Shown here: positions 1-11,825 of the stretch, piece by piece
Numbering within the stretch: position 1 is the first letter of the stretch
How the letters are laid out: each line of letters begins with the position of its first letter
Source: Aspergillus flavus
Lineage: Eukaryota > Ascomycota > Eurotiomycetes > Eurotiales > Aspergillaceae
Assembly: GCF_009017415.1 (NCBI RefSeq)
Contig: NC_092407.1
Span: 1,860,001 to 1,924,000, forward strand
Direction: 5' to 3'
DNA length: 64,000 nucleotides
The notes under the pieces: generated by a model
Told to the model about the DNA's origin: nothing
What the model saw: only the letters and a program-made list of their open reading frames with translations
The model's database searches: none
Translations under genes and position numbers: made by a program

Positions 1-897
1 GCTGATGCCTAGTGCTCTTGTCTGCCTTAAAACTTACTTGGGAGGCTGAGTCACAACATCGATCTTGCCATGTCATCAGTCTGATATGATGGTATGACCG
101 GTATAATGGATGCTTGTTATTTATCATCCTGTTTTCTAGTACATTTGCATGATTGGGAGTTTCCCAAAGTTCTTAAAACTGTACAATGAGTCATTCCCTA
201 GACTCATTATCCAAGCGATGAGTCCAGCTCAACCTCAGAATGCCCTTAGGCTCTATGAACTTCAAGATATTATATCTTAGTAAATTACTTTTTATCGTTT
301 GTTTTGGTAAGATAAGCTACCAACCGCATATTTCCGACAAGGAGATAGAACAAGTCGAAACAAAGCTGCGTTATACCGTTCAAGTCTCTGACATGCTACT
401 GAGAACCTCATTTACCTTCATACCCAGGTATGACGATATTTTCCGAGTGTTTCATCTGCTATCATTGCTCGTTACCTTCGAACTAACCAGCCATACACGA
501 AGTTCGAAGCATCTTGAGGAGAATAGCCCGCTTCAATCGCGAAATCCAGAGGAAACACATATATGGCTGTACTGTTTCCACATTATCGCATTGTAGCTGT
601 CATTTTGATAAGACAATGACTGTGTCTCAAGCTTGGAACGAGTTCCATAACAACCATTACTAAAAAGGCGTAAGTCGGCATATGAGTTCACATATATTAT
701 GTTTTCTCAATGGGATTGAGAGAGCGGTGATTGAACGTGTTAGCGTGCCCCCAGTCTAAATAGGCTCAGTTGAAGTCAGTAACTGCCAGTCGTGGAAGGT
801 AGCGTTCATTTCTCCATCCTTTGTCGCATTATAGTTATATTATAAATACAACTTAGGGCTTTGAAGCACCATCGTAACAACATGCAAGAAGAGGGTT

Positions 898-935
898 CAA
901 CCCAGGCCTCGAGACGAGGCCAAGAAGCCTGGTTG
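898..935. repeat. Inverted repeat (hairpin-capable)
   Basis: GGCCTCG (905-911) and CGAGGCC (915-921) form a perfect 7-bp stem with a 3-nt AGA loop. The outer arms CAACCCAGGC (898-907) and GCCTGGTTG (927-935) are also nearly complementary, so two competing hairpins are possible. No adjacent gene explains it. Confidence 0.45.
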
Positions 936-2710
936 GGCCTGGCCAGACAGTTCTCAAAGCTCGTGTAAACGCTGCGCTTAACTCTATTAGCTATACCAAG
1001 GAATACGCTGTATCATACGTGGGGTTCCTGACGGATCGGAGTTCCCCCGGGTCAGAAACTTGAGACGAGCCGTGGAGACTTCTAGAAAGCAGGGTACGCG
1101 TATCTGAGGTCTGAGCGGCAAAGAGGGGTAAATATTTGAACATTAGGAAACTGGGCCAAAGTGTATTGGAAAATGTATTATCTACATGGGCGGGATTGAA
1201 ATTGAGTGTTGATGGACAGCCTAGTGAGGTCATTGTAGTATGCCGCACTGAAGATGGGGTATAGGAGCCACGTCAACAACTGGTTAATATATAAGGGTAC
1301 TTTCGTTCGGCGATAGATTATCTGTGTTGTACGAGATAGTTGAGCTTCACCGTACTCTATAAGTATCTTCAGCCTGACTGCGTGTGTGTATACTGTACCT
1401 ACTAAGTACCTGAGCAAGTGGGAAGTGGGCCAAATCTCTGCTGGTCACACGGGCAGGGCTGGGCATATTACAGTTAGGCTCAGAAATCGAGACCGTTCTC
1501 TGTACGGGGAACAGGGATGGCCGAAGCACAGACCACACTTGATAGGATTCTGGAACCTGGGGTCGTATAAGGGAAGTCGGCCTTAGGTAATTTCATATTC
1601 TCCTCAAGGGATCGGTCCGACAGGATCGGATTACCCGGATCATCAGGCTCTGTACTGCCACCACTGAAATGTTATCTCTTCTAGATTGACCTTCGAACAA
1701 AAGGGTACATATGAAGACACAGAAGAAACTAAGACTATCGGGTAAATTCTGGAGCCATCGTTTATTTTATTTAAGATTAGCTTGCTCCTCCGAAGATAAG
1801 AAATTTTTAAGAAGGCTGATCCCTGGTGAAATTCAACTAATGGGATACCGTCCTTTAGGTCCGTTGTGAACTGCGGCCATTATTGGACAATTCCGTACAA
1901 AATAAACTCCAATTGTCAAATAATCTACTAGAACTTTTCTATCAATAGTACAAAGTATAAGATGCTCACGGGGACAGGCACAGACGATAGCAAGGGTTCA
2001 GTTTTGGGTCTGGATCCGGAGTACCGAAAAACTGGGGTTGTCATTTCCAAATGCACTACAATTCCCCGGAAGTTCCCAAAAGGGTAAGTAGCTTCCACTT
2101 CATCAATACTGAGAGTTGTGTTCCATCGCCTCCGGAAGGGGAGCCCTAGCGATGCGCCACACTCAACTTACCAAAATTCTGATGGTCACACGGTACCTTC
2201 CCGGATCCATCTCGGTTGGCGGAACTGATAAATCAATCTCCTTTATCATCATTGCTAATAATAATAATCCTGTGTATGATGTTGACTATGTCTATATTAC
2301 TATGTGTGAATGTCATATGATATGACCTAAATTTAGACCACTCTATTGGTCTAGTATGTTGTGTACACAGTCCAAATACCAACTCTTTTCTTGTGAACGA
2401 TCAGATCTATAGTGAAAACTATTATCGCTATGGACAACTGCATCAAATCTCGGTTGCAATAACAGAGCCTCAGGGTGTTTGATACTGCCAAAGATCAGGG
2501 ATAGAAAAATTAGACTGGAAACCTCTAAGAAAACGCAAATTGGCCAATAAGAAAGGCTCGTGAAATAGCTAGAGGTACTCCGTACTGCAATAAGACCAGT
2601 GACTTGAATAGTATCATCCTGTACATGGCAAATCCGAAGAGATTCCAAGCTAGTGATAGTTGTGTTTGGTACCAGAAATCTCAGTGTATCCTAGGGAACC
2701 TAGGGATCAC

Positions 2711-3172
2711 TCAGGATATCATAAACTTGGCCAGGGCCATCTTCTGCATACTGCAACCTGCGTGTTTGATGAGTGCCAATAAGAGATCAATCCTACTGTC
2801 ATACTCGATCGGCACCTTGACGGTAAGATTGGCAATGGAAACCAGAGTGATCTCCGAGATGCCCCGTGACCACCTCCCCAGCCGCGCGGGCTGGTTCATG
2901 AATGTTCCAGGAAGGGAATTGTTTTTCCAGAATAAAGTAAATGGCCCCGTGACCTGCTCCGACAGCTCTTGCCCCAGTGTTCTCGACCGCTTACCGACTC
3001 CTTGGGGACTGCCCACCTCCAAGCCTGCCTTAAGCTTCTTCCGTCCGCCGAGCCGGTTTGCCCCAGCCCGGGTTGCCCAAACAAGCAAACCGAGTCCGCC
3101 ACTAATAATCGCAAACTTCCACAGCCATGATACGTACCCTATGGTATCTAGTACCTGAATTTTATTTTATTT
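2711..3172 (-). pseudogene. Doubtful ORF with one hydrophobic segment
   Basis: A minus-strand frame stays open for about 153 codons, from just inside a TAA near 3172 to a stop at 2711. It begins with a predicted membrane segment (WKFAIISGGLGLLVWAT) followed at once by a basic cluster (NRLGGRKKLKAG), an arrangement typical of an N-terminal membrane anchor. I see no start codon at the head of the frame and no recognisable family. A possible acceptor (ATTCAG) lies near its start. The island is richer in GC than its flanks, but the plus strand is open over the same stretch, so high GC alone could explain it. It may be a gene remnant, an exon of an unseen gene, or chance. Confidence 0.2.
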
Positions 3173-3762
3173 AATTTTTCAGTGGTACTATTGTATTCTC
3201 GGCGCAAGATAGCGTGGTTGTGATAAGTGATCCTCGTAGGGCATCTGGTTAACTATGATATCAAATTGTAGTCATCAGCCCGTCATGCTCGCGAGAACAC
3301 CTGAACATCCAGGTTAACAAAGTTGACCTGGATTTACTTTAGGCAGCCTCTTATTTCGAATCACGTATCTGAGCTCATTACTAGATAGCATTTTGATGGG
3401 TTTGTTTGGGGATCATTACGATCGTAGGTTGTGTACTAGCGCTGAAGGTATAGCCCCCGTCCAGGGTATTAATGCCTCCATGCAGGATTAAGGTAGGAAT
3501 ATCAATTTCATAGTAAAACGTGGTGATCAACATTCTCCTTTCTTGCCACGAAGAAAGACCAAGTGACCACTGATGGTGGGCCGAAGGTCTTCAGCGTCCA
3601 TGCATTCCCCCGGGTCTGGACCGAACCCACCATTCATGCTCCCTCGCAGCCTTCCTAATTTGGGTACCTTACCAACTTTTTGTCTGCTCACATGAGGCCT
3701 CATGACTCTCCCGGACCCAGAGTCATTCTTTCCCCTAGCAGTCTCCAATGCCCATCGTGAAG

Positions 3763-3770
3763 TATATAAG
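3763..3770 (+). promoter_or_regulatory. TATA box of the SDR gene
   Basis: TATATAAG lies 226 bp upstream of the SDR start codon and is followed by a pyrimidine-rich stretch (about 3820-3860), as is common around fungal transcription starts. Confidence 0.6.
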
Positions 3771-3988
3771 TGTGATATTCCTCGCCGTGTTGGAGTGACT
3801 GACTAGACATCATCAATTGAATCTCTCTTCTACTCACTGCGCTTCATTTCTCTACCAACCTCAAAGTGAAAGGAGACTTTCAAATCATTCACAAAATCTC
3901 ACCACCTGAGCTTTACGCTTAATTACAGTTGATCCTACCTTTCTCGTCAGATACATATTTCCCTCAATACGTGCCCTCAAACAGCACA

Positions 3989-5092
3989 ATGTCTGTCTCC
4001 ATTGAAACCCACGACATTGCCCCCGCCGCTCCCACCACACAGGCGGCCCCCTGCCTCGGATTTAAGAACAGAATGCCTGAGTTCAGCTTGGCTGGAAAGG
4101 TCGTCTGTGTTTCTGGTGCTGCCCGTGGTCTTGGTCTAACTCAGGCTGAAGCGCTTTTGGAGGCCGGGGCCAAGGTATATGCTTTGGACCGCCTGGAGGA
4201 ACCCGTAAGTGATTCCTTTTAAGTTACCCATCAATATATCGAGAACACGTCTGATTTTTTATCTGGGATAGTCCCCTGAATTCTTCGAAATCCAAAAACG
4301 TGCCAAGGAAGAGCTGGGAACGGAGCTGCAATACCGTCGCATTGATGTCCGTGACACCGAACTTCTCGACAGTACTATCGAAGCCATCGCCGATTCCGAG
4401 GGTCGCTTGGATGGCTTGATTGCTGCGGCAGGCATTCAACAGGAAACTCCAGCCCTCGAGTATACGGCCCAGGACGCCAACACGATGTTCGAAGTCAACG
4501 TCACTGGTGTGTTCATGACTTCCAAGGCCGTTGCTAAGCAAATGATTCGCTTCGGCAATGGAGGTAGCATCGCACTAATTGCGAGCATGAGTGGTACTAT
4601 TGCCAATCGGGTACGTTCTCATCTTACCTTTGATTTGGCTTCAATAAGAATTTCCCCGCCCTTTGTGTCTTTACGAGCCTCGGGTTTCACGAAACTTGTC
4701 CCGCTCACGCCACTCCGGCTTCCTCTTCATGTCATTGGTTGCTACCCTACATTGAAGTTACTGACTGGTCTGCCTCTTAGGGTCTTATCTGCCCTGCTTA
4801 CAATGCTAGCAAGGCTGCAGTGCTTCAACTTGCCCGTAACCTCGCCATGGAGTGGGGCCCGTACAACATTCGAGTCAACACCATCTCGCCCGGCTACATT
4901 GTTACTGCCATGGTTGAGAAGCTCTTCGTTGAGTTCCCTGAGCGTCGCGAGGAATGGCCCAAACATAACATGCTGGGACGTCTGTCTACCCCTAACGAGT
5001 ACCGTGGCGCTGCCGTCTTCCTTCTCAGTGACGCCAGCAGCTTCATGACTGGAAGCGATCTACGTATGGACGGAGGTCACGCCGCTTGGTAG
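3989..5092 (+). CDS. Short-chain dehydrogenase/reductase (sugar-alcohol type)
   Basis: Classical NAD(P)-dependent SDR of about 288 residues in three exons: 3989-4204, 4272-4610 and 4781-5092, all joined in phase 0 with GTAAGT/GTACGT donors and TAG acceptors. The Rossmann glycine motif SGAARGLGL is at about residues 42-50, the AAAG motif stands in the usual NNAG position, the catalytic serine is in IASMSG (about 177), and the Tyr-Lys pair is YNASK (about 192). The SPGY motif and a C-terminal MDGG follow, as in full-length members. The pattern resembles fungal sorbose reductase, D-arabinitol 2-dehydrogenase and L-xylulose reductase proteins, so it likely interconverts a ketose and a polyol in the cytosol; the substrate is inferred. 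The ATG at 3989 is the first in frame; the open frame extends further upstream only from a TTG. A TATA box lies at 3763. Confidence 0.9.
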
Positions 5093-8000
5093 TTGGCATT
5101 TACATGACTCTTTGTTTTCCTTTGCATATTTCTAATTTTATATCATCGATTCTATTGCATGGCGTCAGGAAATCAAGCGTGATCGGATTTGGATTTGATG
5201 GCCTTGTCATGATTCTTGTATTTTGGCATGCTTGGGGCTGATAGGACGATGCTCGGTTGGTGTTTCAGCGTTGCTGTTGCGGGATCAGGTCCTACTCGAT
5301 TAGGTAGAGCGACATTGTAACTATACATAATGCACGAGACTTAATTTGGGACAAGTGAACAGTCCGCCTGAGAGTAGCAAAAGTTTGATTGACGACGAAC
5401 GTTGCGAGGGTAATCCTTGGAGGGTCTCGACTGGCAATTAACGAGTAACATTAAGTAAGTTTGCATGAATCCTCCTCCACTTAGTGCCAGATCTGACAAT
5501 ATATTGATGCGCGTGTTCGCACATGACCCACTGGGCAATTCTGGACTAAAGCACCACTTGCGCGGCGTTATTCAAATTCCTACGAATGAAGTGTCCAGGA
5601 CACAGGGATTTTGCTTCCGACTTCCCGGCAAAACGAGTACGCATCGATACCGTTCATGATACCAGCCCCGCCAAGAAATCGTCCATCCGGGGGAATCCCC
5701 ACCCGTCAAAGTCAAAATTTCCCCCACATTCATCCCGGACCACAAGAACCACGCTCAATCGTGATGGTATCCATGGTTATCCATGTCATGACATCAAGAC
5801 CCCTGCTATCTTAAACCGCTCGATACAGTCATATCAATCACGTTGTTTGGAGGCATGGATTAAGCTGTCTCCTTTTGCCGCTCAACTGGAGCCAACGGTC
5901 CGGATACGGGTGATATCCGTACCTATCCAATTATCGTCAATTGTTGAGGATGCATGATGTCTTCATGACCACTACTGCGATCGAAAAATTGGGGAACTTC
6001 CCGGTATTGCCAGAACCGACTTACTTCTCCCCTCTCACCATTCAGTGGATTGTCAGTATTCAAGGGATTACCCTTTGGGGCCGTTTACAGACGTAGTAGA
6101 ATTTGGAGTCTGGGGTAATACTAATCACAGGACGAGATTGGTATAGCCTGCCAGTACCTACATCTTTCTGTAAGTCATTTAATAGGCTACACAATATAGT
6201 CCAACCAAGGGGAGCCAACACATGACCGGAAAGGAGAAGATAGGGCTCAGACTTTTGATGCCTAATCCTCGATTTTTATGTAAGGGATGTATGCTGACTG
6301 TAGTTTCGTCTCTTTTAGTGGTTGTTGACTTGCTTTAGGCGATCAATGGCGATGTCACGTTGGTGGTCGTGGTAAGGCTCAAATCATGTTCACGTGGATC
6401 ACCTTGTTTCGACTCGAACCCGAAGTTAACTGGCTCTCGGTTGTATTCGGGACTATCTCAATGCTGAACTTCAATCTTAGTTTATTAAAGCCTCTATAGC
6501 ATGATGTGATCTCATAGGGGTTCTCTATCTGCCCGGAACCCAAATCGACGCCGAAGTATTCCCGTGAGCATCTAGAAGATGTTTTAGTGGGATTATTGCA
6601 TATCATTTGATCTCAGCAATATCATCGGATAAGTCTTGTTATCCAAACAAATGTGCATATTGATGGATGTCTTTTGTATCTTGCAGACTAATGCCTTATG
6701 AGTCAGATCTAGGTTTGACAACACATCAATTTGCGAGGCTAATAATACAAGGACCTTGTTTGGTGTCGTGATGCAGGTTTTCCAGCTATCTGAGTACATT
6801 TATCGAGATGGCTGCTTATACATCCTGACTAAACTACGTGGATAAGGGGTGTTGAATGTCGTAGGATCTATCGGAACTGCCTGAATGGGCGTGATCTCGT
6901 GGTTTTGATGTGTACCTGAAGTCAATCTAGCTTTGACTCTGACACTGAGGGTGCATCTTGAAACAGGAAAAAGAAAGGATGGATGAGTCGGGATCCTATC
7001 AAGATTCCCTGGGAATTTCGAAATATGGTTGTCCGTGGCTTTCGAATGGAAGAGGCGTGACCTTTCTGATACACTACTGCCCAACGGATATTCGAAGTAT
7101 TCTTCTGCTTACGCCAGCAAGCAGAACTCGGATGTTGATAAGGGTAACCCATGGTTGGGGTATACACAGATGTATATTCTTTTTTCTGTGAAATTCGTTG
7201 TGCCTTAGACTAATTGCGTTTGCATATTTGTACACTCAGGCATTCTAAACACCTATAGCATCTGTAAACAGTCCGACGACCGATGACCTGGCTATATTGA
7301 GCCAAGAAGCAGAGTGACCATTTCTCGGTAAACAGAAGATTACGTTGCGCGTTATCAAGCCAACCTATAGAATCACTATTCCTTACTCATCCTACAGTCA
7401 ACCACCTCCCAATCAGGCCATCCCTGAGCAGTATCCTTAGTAAAGGAGATAATCGTCCTGGTAGACGGCCATAACACAGCAATTGTAGAATAATTGTAGC
7501 TCATATAAATCGAAACCATCCATCTCCCGGTTCTTACATTGTTAGTCTCTTGCGTTAAGTGTTCGAACAAGCCCTACATTGGAAATCCGTAAGTGAGAGC
7601 CCCAATCCCAGCATGAGTAGACTATTCAGCTTGATGACAAGTAATTCCCCAATAAACTCTACAGAAATGTTTTGGCACGAGCCTGTCTCATATCGAACTT
7701 ATACCCCATACTCAGGAAGGTGTATCTATCTCTAAATGTGGTCTGTACTCACCTAATGTACAAGACGAAGTCCGTCAGCAAACTGCAGAAACCAGCCAAG
7801 TATCATAGAAAGAAAACATGCATCCAAAAGATAACTCAGTACATGATCTTCGAAGTCAATCAATAGCCTAGGAGTTCTGGATGGTTTGCTAGCATGTTTG
7901 AATGGAGATTTCATGGCTGTATGAACCGTTGTTGTTGTTGTTGCATTGCAAGCAAGCAAGCATGCTTTATCTATATATAACGGCAAGTAAAATAATGCTT

Positions 8001-8696
8001 TCTCTCCAAAATGCCCATCGGGATAAATACAACGGTTACTCATCATTCTTCTAGATAGAATAGCAGCTTCTTAATGCTGGAAGACTACCCAGAGCAGGAT
8101 GCGCGTCATGGAGAGCACGGTTCAGTCCCGAGACTCGCATTGAGATTGAGTTACGAGTTGGTGATGGAATGCGGAATGAAGTTTTGCGCATAACACCCGA
8201 CAACTACATTTCGTTATACGATGGTTCTAGAAGAGTACTTTGGGTAATAGCGGCAGATATATATTCTGTATCCCATGTAGATTCTGGTAGCGATAAATCT
8301 CAGTCAAGTAAGATCGACATCCTCCCTGCCGCCGGATACTTACTTCCGCAGTCGACCCGTGGAATAGGAGATTCTAATTTCATACGTGTTATTGGCTGAG
8401 CCCCCGAAGAATGAAGACCCACAGCATCCGTATTCTTGGGATTCGTCATGAACTTTTTGATGTCGTTGTTTGATACCGTTATCTATCTCGTATGGACACC
8501 TTTTAAACCCGCTTTTAATACGCACATACTTTCATCAATGTCGGTGTATGTCTGGTCCCATGATAGAAGCTAGACCAAACACCAGTCATAGATTGGGGAG
8601 ACATACAGTCAACAAAACACCCACATAAAACGCCTCACAATCGTAGCTCATACTATACAATAATATACAAGTCCCAGCATCCCCTACTCAACCCAA
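5093..8696. other. Gene-poor intergenic region
   Basis: About 3.6 kb with only short, compositionally random frames. It contains a GTT trinucleotide repeat at about 7928-7944, followed by CAAG repeats. A TTCGA-containing stretch near 6410 looks like a tRNA T-loop but lacks the rest of a tRNA. I see no coding region that I can support. Confidence 0.6.
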
Positions 8697-9442
8697 TCAA
8701 CCAACCTCCGAGACAACCCCCTTCTCTCCCAACCGATCCACAACCCCCTTCTTCAACCGTAAGAGCCTCTCAATCTCCCCCGACGGCATACCCTGCCGAT
8801 CCCGCATCGACAGCGCCTGTCGAATCGTCAATGCATCCAGATACTCCCGTCCCGTAAAACCCTGTCGTCCGGTCAATTCCACCTCTCGCTCTGCGGCCTT
8901 AGCAATCTTCTGGCGCGCGGTGACTACCAGCAAAGCCGGATTCGCCGCCCGGGGAAAGACGGTTTGAACGGAGTCCCCGCGCTGGGCTCCGGAGGCGAAT
9001 GTGCTGGAATTGGATAGGGTCGGGGCTGGGCTAACGGGGCCGATGCCGCGGAGGGATGCGGCGAAATCGGGATCTCGGCCGTCGAGGTCGATGGCTGCGG
9101 TTTTTTGGTTAGTTTGTGCTGGGGTTGTTTCATCTTTGAGGGGGAGAAGAAAGAGCGGGGAGAAGGGAAGGGTTCCGCCGGTGGCTTGCCCTTGTTCTCC
9201 GGGGGGATAATGAACGTACCGTTTGATTTTGTAAGAGACGGCTGTTCTTTGGAATGATATGTTGGGCCAGTAGGAGCACGGGTCTTTGTTTCCGGTTCCT
9301 TTGGCGGACGGGGTGCTGAAGCAGGGCCGGGAGACGGAGGCTTTGATGGTGTTGATGGCAAAGTGGAAGGTTGTTTAGGGTATTGGCGCCGTGAGACTGC
9401 CTGCGCGGCAGATCTCACGGGCTTCGAAGATGATGAACCCAT
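8697..9442 (-). CDS. Small conserved-looking helical protein, possible N-myristoylation
   Basis: Two exons, 9220-9442 and 8697-9133, separated by an 86-bp intron (GTACGT donor, AAAG acceptor), encode about 219 residues. The splice rebuilds a GAT codon and joins two frames that otherwise overlap, which explains the apparent frame change near 9130. The protein begins MGSSSSKP, matching the N-myristoyltransferase pattern of Gly2 with Ser6 and Lys7, and continues with a basic, Ser/Pro-rich region. The last 100 residues are compact and mostly helical (GREYLDALTIRQALSMRDR, then SGEIERLLRLKKGVVDRLG), resembling a helix-turn-helix fold. I do not recognise the family and assign no function. The start at 9442 is preferred to an upstream in-frame ATG at 9559 because it yields the myristoylation signal. 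A perfect CRE lies 143 bp upstream. Confidence 0.7.
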
Positions 9443-9584
9443 GGATGGGTACTGGATGCCGCAATGGCTAGCGCGTGCGGGGTGGGAATCGGCAATGTCG
9501 ATGTTTGAGGCGTGATGAACCGGAGAGAGCTTTTGGTGATGGTTGAATTGAAACTTCACTAGCCGAATTGGTCAATGCCTTGGG

Positions 9585-9592
9585 TGACGTCA
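9585..9592. promoter_or_regulatory. CRE-like site TGACGTCA
   Basis: A perfect 8-bp palindrome TGACGTCA, the ATF/CREB-type bZIP site, lies 143 bp upstream of the start codon of the minus-strand gene at 9442. Only the sequence is seen; factor binding is an inference. Confidence 0.5.
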
Positions 9593-9833
9593 GCCATCCA
9601 TGCGACAACAATTGTTTGTTTACTGCATTTTACTGTTTCAATAGTGTTTCCTCTTCTTATGATTTGGATCGATTCTCTCAGAAATACAATGTGCGTATTT
9701 GCTCTATTGACTTGCTTAGGAATTCTGTTACACATGCTGAAAACGAGGCTGATACAGTAATCTAGAAGACAATACAGAAGACAGTATTCAGTCGCATCGA
9801 AAGTTTTGCCAGTAAATCCAGTACCGGCCAGAT

Positions 9834-10881
9834 TTACCGAAGACCATCAAGGCGTCTGCCTTGCACTTCACCCAAAGCGCGACTGCCACTGATGAATGCG
9901 ACCGTGCCAGCCACGGCGACCGCAGGAAGGATCTGGAAGAGTGTCCAGGACCGATAGTACAAGAAGAAGATCCCTTCGATCGAGAGAAGAGAGCCGAGGA
10001 AGACACAGTGGGAAACAGGGGATGCCTTCAAGGCTTTGGGGAGGTGGCAAACGTTGGCGCCGAGGAATAGCCACTGGACAAGTTAGACTAGCTATGGTCG
10101 AAGGAGAGTAAAAGGACACTTACCACACCAGCAAGAACGGGAAGAGTGCCAAGCACCATTGCCACAAACGCGAGAGTGATGACAATCGGTGGGCTTCGGG
10201 CATCCTCCTTGAAAATGTGGTGGATCTCAGGAAGCTTTCCGTATCTCGAGACCTCAACCGTCGGGACTGGCTGATCGGGGTTCCGGGTAACGGCCAACTT
10301 GAACGCAGCGCCATTGTAGGCCTCCGCGCTGCCAAAAGACCCGATCAAGAGCTTTGCGTCGAGAGGCTCAGCCAAGGAGAGAAATTGAACAGGAAGGTCC
10401 TTTTGAGTCTAGAGCCAGCGTTAGTCATGCCTAACAACAGTTGTCCCTTCCGAACGTACCAGCTCAACCCTCGATTTGCCATTTTCCTTCACATTGAAGG
10501 GATAAGAGATGTCTAGTCCGGTCTCCGGGTCTTGGAGGAGGAGGAAAACCTGGTGCGCGCGTTTTCCGGAGCTGCCTTCGCGGGCTGTGAGAGTCACCTT
10601 CAAGGTGTCGGCACTTCCGAGGGAGACGGGCTTGGTGAGGGCCTTGTTGTCGGGGATACTGTCAATTCAGTCCAATGTTAGCCAATTTCCATTAAGTAAA
10701 AACCAAGTTATAGAGTAGTAGACAAGATCACACACTTTTCCTTCAATCCAGAACCGACTCCAGCGCCCTTGGTTTGAACTGACACGGTGGCATCAGTAAA
10801 CCCCCACGCGGATGCCGCTGCGGTCGGGGCGGCAGTAAAAGCCAGCAAACTGAGCTGGAGGACAGTATTCCACAACTGCAT
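9834..10881 (-). CDS. swp1: Oligosaccharyltransferase subunit, Swp1/ribophorin II family
   Basis: Four exons (10736-10881, 10460-10658, 10124-10408, 9834-10073) encode about 289 residues, close to the yeast Swp1 length. The introns are 51-77 bp. The protein starts with a signal peptide (MQLWNTVLQLSLLAFTAA) and has a lumenal domain, including KVTLTAREGSSGKRAHQVF and a segment ending KLPEIHHIFKEDARSPP. Three hydrophobic segments follow at the C-terminus (PIVITLAFVAMVLGTLPVL, FLGSLLSIEGIFFLYY, ILPAVAVAGTVAFISGSRAL), with a further short one around WLFLGANV. Swp1 is a non-catalytic subunit of the ER-membrane complex that transfers the lipid-linked glycan to Asn in nascent secretory proteins. The family call rests on topology and the conserved HHIFKEDxRSPP region just before the membrane part. 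The 943-bp divergent region to the next gene probably holds both promoters. Confidence 0.85.
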
Positions 10882-11825
10882 CCTGATTGAGAGATAGACA
10901 CTTGAAACAGACCAAGCTGGACGGGGTGGAACAATTGCGACGTAGGTGTCCTGAATACGTCGGCCTGCGGACGCAAGCTGAAGAAACGCTAAGATAAGCG
11001 CCCGCGGCTTTGGGGCAAGCTGCGGTCCAGTGACCGACCCTCCGCCTTTGCAAGCCCTAATTTCCCGGAGTCTTCAAGTCGGCCTGCCAAACAATTCTTC
11101 CTCGCTTTACGATCGGCTTGATGGCTTCGTCAACTACTGCGACAACCCGCTAAATCGTCAAACACCCCGATAGTCACTCCTTCACCTTCGCATAATGTTC
11201 TATTTTGCGTTTATCTAGCACCGGGAGCGCCCCTGCGACTGCAGTACGCCTTACGTTAGACCTCCTTCGCCTCCGCTACACCGACGAGCCACCCTGTGCT
11301 TAACCCTCGGACGCCGTCTTGAAAGCCGTTCTGGTCGCTATCGCTGTATTGTCCCCCGCTTATTGGTACGTCAGTGGACGTTATATATCTCTCACACTCC
11401 CATATCCTGGATTTGACGGCGTTCTGGTGTTTCCAGGAGTTGCCGCTCCTGCCTGGGCCCAATTCGGAACCAGCTGTTCAGTTTGGCACAGTTCGCTGAT
11501 TTTGCCTTGCAACACAGGAATAGACAGGATACCTTGTACTGAGAAAATAAGCTAGTCGAGAAAGCGATCCAAAAGAACCAACAATACCCCGCTGATCCTG
11601 GTGAACCGGTAAACCTCGCATTCGAAGTGCCGATGGTCGAACTTTGCTAGAAACTGGTGGGCCTATTGTTTATTGAGGAAACCTGAGGAATAAAGGAGGC
11701 TGCTTGTAAACGGCAAAAAGTGAGGCAACTGTTTGAGACTGCTGTTGTTCGTCTTGTTTGCTTAGGGCTCAGTGCACAGTCAACCCTAGGCGGGGGTTGT
11801 CAGACAATTCACTCATTCGTATTGA
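10882..11825. other. Divergent promoter region
   Basis: About 0.94 kb between the start codons of the Swp1 gene (minus) and the large basic protein gene (plus). It must hold the promoters and leaders of both. I see no convincing coding sequence; the short open frames here have no recognisable composition. Confidence 0.6.

Larger units (their letters stand above)
1..3750. other. Gene-poor intergenic region
   Basis: No frame here combines useful length, splice signals and recognisable protein composition. A hairpin-forming stretch lies at 898-935 and a copy of the TACTCCGTA nonamer at 2576-2584. A more GC-rich island at about 2700-3170 is open on both strands and is listed separately. I see no tRNA and no intact transposon. 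Confidence 0.6.

Noticed and set aside
6400..6425. tRNA T-loop-like sequence (minus strand)
   Set aside because: A TTCGAGT loop is present, but the stem does not pair properly and no A box or acceptor stem is found upstream.
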